Assembly: GCA_021813905.1 (NCBI GenBank) | Contig: JAKAJH010000031.1 | Span: forward strand, 1-38,900 | Source: Bacteroidota bacterium | Lineage (GTDB): Bacteria > Bacteroidota > Ignavibacteria > UBA10030 | Reading direction: 5' to 3' | Length of the DNA stretch: 38,900 nucleotides | In this document: piece after piece, positions 34,015-38,900 of the stretch | Layout: every line of letters starts with the position of its first letter | How positions within the stretch are numbered: position 1 is the first letter of the stretch | Notes under the pieces: generated by a model | Database searches by the model: none | The model's input: the letters and a program-made list of their open reading frames with translations, nothing else | Told to the model about the DNA's origin: nothing | Translations under genes and position numbers: made by a program

Positions 34015-36564
34015 TCAGGCCGCCGGAGCGGATGACGGTGATGACGGAGTGCGCTTGCGCCACCAGACGAGTCCGATCGCCAGCAGACCGCCCAGCGCAA
34101 GCACGTTCGTGACCAGGCTCAGCGTCCGTCCGAACGAGAAACTCCGCGGCTCGAACCGCATCTCCAGCGTATGCGTTCCCGCCGGCACGACGACACCGCG
34201 GAACATATAGTCCAGTCGGTAGATCGGCGTCTCCTTCCCGTCGATCGTCGCGATCCAGCCCTTCGGATAGTACGCTTCGCTCAGAAACAGCAGATTGTTG
34301 CCCGTGGCATTGACCCTTAGTACCACATGCTGGAGATCGTACGTCACGTACTCGGCACCTGCGCCGTCACCGGGGGCATCCAGCGTCAGATGCGGATCCT
34401 CCATCAGGTACGCAACTTCGGACGGATTGAATGACAGGGCCGCCATGTTGTCCAGGATCTGTTTGCCGCCGGCGACTTCGTAACGACTCACAAAGAAGGC
34501 CCGCGGACCGGTCGAACGGTTCAGATAGACATTCATATCGGGACCGCGGTACACCGCATCCATGATACGGCTCGAGTCAAGCTGGTTGCTGAGGATATAT
34601 TTCACGTTCATGAGCTGCCACACCAGCGGATTTCCCAGGCCGGCAACATCAACCACATCCTGATATTCCCGCAGCTTGGCGCCCTGGTAGCCGTACGCGC
34701 TCTGGATCCGCCAGTACGCAAGCGTGTTGTCATACGGCGGCTGCCCGTTGATAATCGTGAGCGTCCGGTACAGCGTTGTATCCTGCTGCAGGAATTTCAC
34801 GTACGCCGGTGTCGCAAAGAGCTGCTGCTGCTCCGTCCGATCCTTCGGGTCCATCGGGCGCACGTCCATGCGCCACAGATCCCACAGCACAGCGATGACC
34901 AGCGCGCCAGCCAAGACCGGCAGTTTGACGGATCCTTTCGCGTACAGATAGATCGCACCGATCGCCAGCAGCAATACCGCTCCCGCCATCGCAATGTCCG
35001 TTGCCACCGCAGAACCGATGAACGCGTACAGTTCATCGATCACCTGTGCCTGCCCCGTGCCGACCTTCCGCGCCAGCTGAACGCCAATCTCCTTGACGGG
35101 AAAGACGCTCCTGAACAGGCTCTGCACGATGCTGCCGCCGGCGATACCCAGCGCGAGCAGCACCGCGAGCACACCCAGTCCCATCTTCCATTTCTTTTCC
35201 ACCGCGGGCGCCATTCCCTGTGCGGTCTCGCGCATGAGTGAGGCAACGCCGTACGCCGCGAGCAGCGGAACAAAGATCTGCACCAGCACGAGGATCATCA
35301 CCGGAGCGCGGAACTTGTTGAACATCGGGAAATAGCGGAACATCAGGTCATACACGACCGGGAATTCTTTTCCGAAGGAGATCAACAGCGACACCGCGAT
35401 GATGACCGCCGACGCCTGGACGAACACGTCCTTGCGGTTCTTCCAGAATCCGATCGCCGCCAGAACCAGGATCACCACGCCCATGTACTGCGCGCCGTCC
35501 ACCCACGGCTGCGGACCGAAATACAGATTCAGTGCGACCGGCTGCGCGGTCAACGGACCGTGGTACGTAATCGGACCGAATCCGTACCAGGTCGGAACCA
35601 AGAACGTCATCATCTCACCGGGACCGAAGGACCAGCTGGTCGCGTAGTCGTAATCGAGTCCCCCCGCCTGCGTCTTCGCTCCGCTCTGGGCCGTCATCAC
35701 GACAGGCGCCGATCCGCGGATCGAGTACGGGTTGTACTCCCAGACCGAAAGATACTTGTCCGCATCCATGGCGAAGGCGATCACCGTCGCCGCTGCCAGG
35801 ACCAGGCCCGCACGCACCACCCCCTTCCAGTCTCCCTTCTTCACCAGCGCATGCACAAGCGTGTACAGCAGGAAGATGCCGAGCGCGAAGAACATGTAGA
35901 AGATCATCTGCACATGTCCCGGCAGCAGCGCGTAATGCAGAAGGATCGTCAACACCAGCGCCCACCAGACCTCGAACTTCTCGCGCAACTTCTCGACCAG
36001 CAGCAGGGCGAACGGAAGGAACGCGATCACCGCGATCTTCGTGTTGTGACCGATCATAATCCAGACGATGATATACGTCGAGAAGGTCGCACCCAGGCCC
36101 GCCACCAGCGCGGCGAGCTTGCTCGCGGTTTTTCGGAATGCCAGCGCGTACATGCCCACGCCGAACAGAAAATAGAAGAAGAGCACCCAGCCGACCGGAG
36201 AGTTCAGCATGATCAGCTGGTACAGCTGTGAGACCTTTCCCAGGACCACGGCCGAGAGGTCGAACAGACGCGGGCCGCCGAAGGTCAGGCTGGCATATCC
36301 CGGCATGCCGCAGAAGATGTACGGATTCCAGAGCGGAAACACGCCTTGGTCGGCCGCATCCTTCAACACCGTGTCCCAGCTGTGCGAGGCGATCGAGTCC
36401 GAGCTCAGGAAGGTCTTGCCGCCGAAAATGACCGGCGCAAAGAAGACCGCCAGGGCCACGAACAGGACGGCCACCGCTGCGAGATGCTGGTACTTCTGCG
36501 GAATGTATTCGCGCTCGTCGCGCGCGCGCTTCGGCGTCGGCCGATCGTGCTGTATCTTGCTCAT
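34015..36564 (-). CDS. YfhO family membrane protein
   Basis: This 849-residue inner-membrane protein has about 11-13 helices in its first 550 residues (for example AAVAVLFVALAVFFAPVIF near 29-47 and WVLFFYFLFGVGMYALAF near 126-143), and a final helix before the C-terminus. Between them, about 580-800, lies a soluble beta-rich domain. The FLSSDSIASHSW...FPLWNPYIFCGMPGYAS segment and the C-terminal SEAYYPKGWIATIDGKETPIYRLDYMFRGVVVPAGTHTLEMRF region are hallmarks of YfhO proteins. The family has a GT-C-like fold and is linked in some bacteria to glycosylation of lipoteichoic acid or other surface polymers. It ends four bases before asnB and overlaps the upstream GT gene by four (ATGA). Confidence 0.88.
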   Translation of the reverse strand: MSKIQHDRPTPKRARDEREYIPQKYQHLAAVAVLFVALAVFFAPVIFGGKTFLSSDSIASHSWDTVLKDAADQGVFPLWNPYIFCGMPGYASLTFGGPRLFDLSAVVLGKVSQLYQLIMLNSPVGWVLFFYFLFGVGMYALAFRKTASKLAALVAGLGATFSTYIIVWIMIGHNTKIAVIAFLPFALLLVEKLREKFEVWWALVLTILLHYALLPGHVQMIFYMFFALGIFLLYTLVHALVKKGDWKGVVRAGLVLAAATVIAFAMDADKYLSVWEYNPYSIRGSAPVVMTAQSGAKTQAGGLDYDYATSWSFGPGEMMTFLVPTWYGFGPITYHGPLTAQPVALNLYFGPQPWVDGAQYMGVVILVLAAIGFWKNRKDVFVQASAVIIAVSLLISFGKEFPVVYDLMFRYFPMFNKFRAPVMILVLVQIFVPLLAAYGVASLMRETAQGMAPAVEKKWKMGLGVLAVLLALGIAGGSIVQSLFRSVFPVKEIGVQLARKVGTGQAQVIDELYAFIGSAVATDIAMAGAVLLLAIGAIYLYAKGSVKLPVLAGALVIAVLWDLWRMDVRPMDPKDRTEQQQLFATPAYVKFLQQDTTLYRTLTIINGQPPYDNTLAYWRIQSAYGYQGAKLREYQDVVDVAGLGNPLVWQLMNVKYILSNQLDSSRIMDAVYRGPDMNVYLNRSTGPRAFFVSRYEVAGGKQILDNMAALSFNPSEVAYLMEDPHLTLDAPGDGAGAEYVTYDLQHVVLRVNATGNNLLFLSEAYYPKGWIATIDGKETPIYRLDYMFRGVVVPAGTHTLEMRFEPRSFSFGRTLSLVTNVLALGGLLAIGLVWWRKRTPSSPSSAPAA

Positions 36565-37907
36565 AGGGGTTGCCAGGACGATGGTGGGTGATCCTGCGGG
36601 CGACGGAGGTCGTCCAGCAGTCCGGCCAGACGGCGCGTGATATCCTTCCGCTCGTACTTCCTCACTGCCTCCTCGTGCGGCTGCAACGCGTCGTCATGGT
36701 AGAGAGATTTCTCAAAACAGTCAACGAAGGCCCGTTTGATGGCCGGCAGGTCATGATTCGCTGCGACAAACCCGCTGCCGGTTTCGCGAATGATGCCGGC
36801 GATCGCCCCCTCCGGCGCCAGCGCAATGATCGGACGGCGGGCGCCGATGTATTCGAACACTTTTCCCGGAACGATCCCGCCGCTCTCCTTCGACTCGTCC
36901 ACGACCAGCAGCAGTGCGTCGGCCTGCAGGATCTCGCGGATGCTCTCGCTGTGCGGACGATACCCGATCACCTCCACCGCATCGCGCACCGCCGTCTTCG
37001 CGAACATCGCCTGCACTTCTCCGCCGAACCGGCCGAGGAATTTCAGCCGGATCTTCGACAGCGGAACCTTCCCTTCCGCCACCAGTTCCTCCACCGCAGT
37101 CAGGAACGTCTCCGGATTGCGCCGGCCGTACATGGAGCCGGTGTAGACGACCGTAAATCGCTCGTTCTTCCGCTTCGCGATGGCCGGATAATCTTCGGCG
37201 TCGAATCCGTTGGGGAGATGGACGCAATGATCTGAGCTGATCGCGGGATACTTCTGCCGGAAATCGGTCAGGATTCCCTCCCACGCCGCCTCGAGCCGGT
37301 CCGCCTTGCGGTACACGCTCCGCTCCAGCGCCCGATCGATCGCGCGCGGCAGCCACCATCGCTCCGGCGAGGAGATGAACCCGACCCACGGATCGCGGAA
37401 GCCGGCGATCCACGGCGTCCGTGTCCACCAGCTCGCAAGCCCGGCAATGAGCGCGGTGGTGTACGGCGGCGAGGAGGAATAGATCGCATCGATCTTCTCG
37501 TCGCGGATGATCCGTCGCGCAGCCGGCACGGCGGTCAGCAGCCAGCCCACGCGCGCATCCGGAATGAAGAACGTCGCGCGGATGAACGCCGCGAGCCGTT
37601 CGGCCATCGAGCGGTGTCCCGCCCCCTTCGGAATATTCTCGACATCGGTCGGGGCATCAGCCGCCTTGCCCGTGAGCCGGCGATACAGGCGATAGGGTTC
37701 GAGGATGGTCGTGCGATAGACATGCACACGCGGAGAGATCTCGGCCAACAATGATTCATCGCGGGCCGGGAAATCGCCGTTGGAGACGGTAAGGACCACC
37801 GGTTCCCAGCCGAACTGGGGCAGATACTTGACGAACTTCAGCACCCGCTGCACGCCGGGGCCGCCCGACGGGGGAAAGTAGTAGGTGATGACGAGAACCT
37901 TTTTCAC
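36561..37907 (-). CDS. Family 4-like glycosyltransferase
   Basis: This 448-residue GT-B protein begins KKVLVITYYFPPSGGPGVQRVLKFVKYLPQFGWEPVVLTV, the usual N-terminal strand and glycine loop. The C-terminal domain has FTVVYTGSMYGRRNPETFL (about 254-272) and GGIVPGKVFEYIGARRPIIALAP (about 345-367), the donor-binding E-x7-E region. The long helical insert with many Arg and Trp between about 130 and 220 is typical of this subgroup. The GTG at 37907 is chosen because the fold begins there and the longer frame overlaps the upstream methyltransferase without homology. A good ribosome site is not evident. It overlaps the YfhO start by four bases (ATGA). Confidence 0.85.
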   Translation of the reverse strand: MKKVLVITYYFPPSGGPGVQRVLKFVKYLPQFGWEPVVLTVSNGDFPARDESLLAEISPRVHVYRTTILEPYRLYRRLTGKAADAPTDVENIPKGAGHRSMAERLAAFIRATFFIPDARVGWLLTAVPAARRIIRDEKIDAIYSSSPPYTTALIAGLASWWTRTPWIAGFRDPWVGFISSPERWWLPRAIDRALERSVYRKADRLEAAWEGILTDFRQKYPAISSDHCVHLPNGFDAEDYPAIAKRKNERFTVVYTGSMYGRRNPETFLTAVEELVAEGKVPLSKIRLKFLGRFGGEVQAMFAKTAVRDAVEVIGYRPHSESIREILQADALLLVVDESKESGGIVPGKVFEYIGARRPIIALAPEGAIAGIIRETGSGFVAANHDLPAIKRAFVDCFEKSLYHDDALQPHEEAVRKYERKDITRRLAGLLDDLRRPQDHPPSSWQPL

Positions 37908-37932
37908 CGGGGCGTCCGGAGGGAATGCGCGG

Positions 37933-38742
37933 TCATGGCTTGCGCGCCACCACGTTGAGCCCCGTGCCCTGCCGGTTCTCCGCACGATAGTCGAGCACCA
38001 TCATCGGGAGCGCGAGCGGGAACGCGATGAGATAGTAGAACGGCAGCAACACGAGGAATGCTTTGGAGACATTCAGAAGCAGCATCGGGTACTTGAGGGC
38101 AATGCGCCAGTAGCGCTCGCCCCACGGGCCGTAGGTATAGCGCACCGTTTCGACGCGGAACCCGACCGATGTAAGTTTATCGCGGATCTCGTCCGCGCCG
38201 TAGCCGTTGCGCGCGTGCTCTTCGATGAAGCCGGTGTCCTCCTCGGAGTGCGCATCCGAGCCGCCGAGATTCGAGGGCGTGTTCACAAACAGAACGCCGC
38301 CCGCCTTGAGCGCGCGGAAGAAATTCCGGAACACCCCGACGTCGTCCGGAATATGCTCCATCACGTCGACGGAAAGGATGAAATCAAACCGCGACTCGTG
38401 CGCGATCTGCGTCAGGTCCTCCGCGCCGAACGAGCACTGCGCCAATCCGGCTCGCCGGAAGAACTCGCGGCAGTCCGCGATCTGCTCGTCCTTCAGGTCA
38501 CTGGCATAGATCCGCGCCAGCGGAAAGCGCTTCGCCATGTAGTACGTGTACTGGCCGAACCCGCTGCCGGCGTCATACACATCGAACGGCGCGTTCTTGT
38601 TCCTGAGCTGACGGCGCAGCTCGCGCTTCACGTGCCACTCGCGCAGAAACATCACGCCCAGGAGCCTGTAGAACAGCACCCGCAACAGCGGCATGCGGCG
38701 GACGGTGTCGCCGAAGAATCGTTTGATAGGATCGTATTGCAT
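37933..38742 (-). CDS. Class I SAM-dependent methyltransferase
   Basis: This 269-residue protein has PFDVYDAGSGFGQYTYYMAKRF (about 50-71) as SAM motif I, IYASDLKDEQIADC, FDFILSVDVMEHIPDDVGVFRNFFRALKAGGVLFVNTPSN, and a C-terminal hydrophobic segment (about 225-252, LLLNVSKAFLVLLPFYYLIAFPLALPMMVL, two short helices). That tail suggests membrane association, and such enzymes often act on polyprenyl-linked sugars. The ATG at 38742 begins the conserved region; a longer frame to 38898 runs through a dispersed repeat and is rejected. It is the first gene of the minus-strand cluster visible in the window; more genes or the promoter lie to the right. Confidence 0.85.
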   Translation of the reverse strand: MQYDPIKRFFGDTVRRMPLLRVLFYRLLGVMFLREWHVKRELRRQLRNKNAPFDVYDAGSGFGQYTYYMAKRFPLARIYASDLKDEQIADCREFFRRAGLAQCSFGAEDLTQIAHESRFDFILSVDVMEHIPDDVGVFRNFFRALKAGGVLFVNTPSNLGGSDAHSEEDTGFIEEHARNGYGADEIRDKLTSVGFRVETVRYTYGPWGERYWRIALKYPMLLLNVSKAFLVLLPFYYLIAFPLALPMMVLDYRAENRQGTGLNVVARKP

Positions 38743-38745
38743 ACG

Positions 38746-38777
38746 TTTTGCCACCACTCCCCCATACCAAAGCAAGA
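38746..38777 (-). repeat. Direct repeat ahead of the methyltransferase gene, copy 1
   Basis: The minus-strand unit TTCTTGCTTTGGTATGGG, then GGAGTGGTGGCAAAA, ends three bases before the ATG at 38742. It is repeated at 38870-38900 with one substitution and one missing G. Confidence 0.7.
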
Positions 38778-38785
38778 ACCTGACA

Positions 38786-38810
38786 CCCCCTCTCCTTACA
38801 GGAGAGGGGG
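38786..38810. repeat. CCCCCTCTCC/GGAGAGGGGG hairpin repeat
   Basis: A perfect 10-base stem with loop TTACA, followed by ATTGGGGGAG. This C-rich hairpin type is a common dispersed intergenic repeat. It lies between the two copies of the 30-base direct repeat; no U-run follows on either strand, so terminator function is unlikely. Confidence 0.6.
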
Positions 38811-38869
38811 ATTGGGGGAGTGAAGATCTCCTTTCGCCACTTGGATGATCATACGAAGCACTTCGTCCA

Positions 38870-38900
38870 TTTTGCCACCACTCCCCATACCAATGCAAGA
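38870..38900 (-). repeat. Direct repeat, copy 2 (runs to window edge)
   Basis: The minus-strand unit TCTTGCATTGGTATGGGG, then AGTGGTGGCAAAA, is nearly identical to 38746-38777. It is followed on the minus strand by a short frame (ATG at 38870, 24 codons) that runs into the C-rich hairpin and stops at about 38796. No function is assigned to that frame. Confidence 0.65.

Overview
The window looks like a piece of chromosome from a Gram-negative bacterium of moderately high G+C. The FCB side of the tree (Bacteroidota, Ignavibacteriota or relatives) fits best. The pointers are an outer-membrane beta-barrel protein of the Bacteroidota/Chlorobi type, YfhO and M28/M20 exported proteins, an argF-rocD-COG2403 cluster, and abundant short dispersed repeats. 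No rRNA, tRNA or CRISPR array was recognised, so placement is an inference from gene content.

Region 1 (about 1-5730) is mobile. The edge of an IS3-like element lies at the left end. Behind it sit at least three sites with integron attC architecture (810-956, 1630-1790, 5527-5724): outer boxes of GCATAAC and GTTATGC/GTTAGGC/GTTAAGC, and inner arms that are complementary but differently spaced. The sites and the genes between them all point the same way: a zinc-ribbon protein, an Fe-S uracil-DNA glycosylase-like protein, a TIR-domain protein, two small membrane proteins and an aldo/keto reductase. No integrase is in view, so this is a cassette cluster (CALIN-like) or the tail of a chromosomal integron. 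The stretch from the second to the third site is far too long for one cassette, so intermediate sites may have decayed.

Region 2 (about 5.7-12.9 kb) is a string of small, mostly single-gene plus-strand units separated by repeat-bearing spacers: an M50-like metalloprotease, a multi-pass membrane protein, DUF2975, DUF2200, an outer-membrane barrel, an NAD(P)-binding oxidoreductase, a DinB protein and an alpha/beta hydrolase. Two gene wrecks lie among them, an N-terminal DUF6064-like stub and an isocitrate lyase/PEP mutase gene that has lost its middle.

Region 3 (13.1-21.9 kb) is more ordinary: an exported M20 peptidase, a GNAT/thioredoxin-fold fusion, then an apparent operon of ornithine carbamoyltransferase, ornithine aminotransferase and a COG2403 P-loop protein, closed by a strong terminator. 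A GIY-YIG nuclease pseudogene and an exported M28 peptidase follow, with a terminator facing the next cluster.

Region 4 (21.9-38.7 kb) is a long minus-strand surface-polysaccharide cluster. It holds five SAM methyltransferases (one frameshifted), a GT2, a GT39-like and two GT4-like glycosyltransferases, a heparinase II/III-like protein, a Wzx-type flippase, an AsnB-type amidotransferase, a YfhO membrane protein and one unrecognised 144-residue protein. Many junctions overlap by 1, 4 or 20 bases, implying one translationally coupled operon whose promoter lies beyond the right edge.
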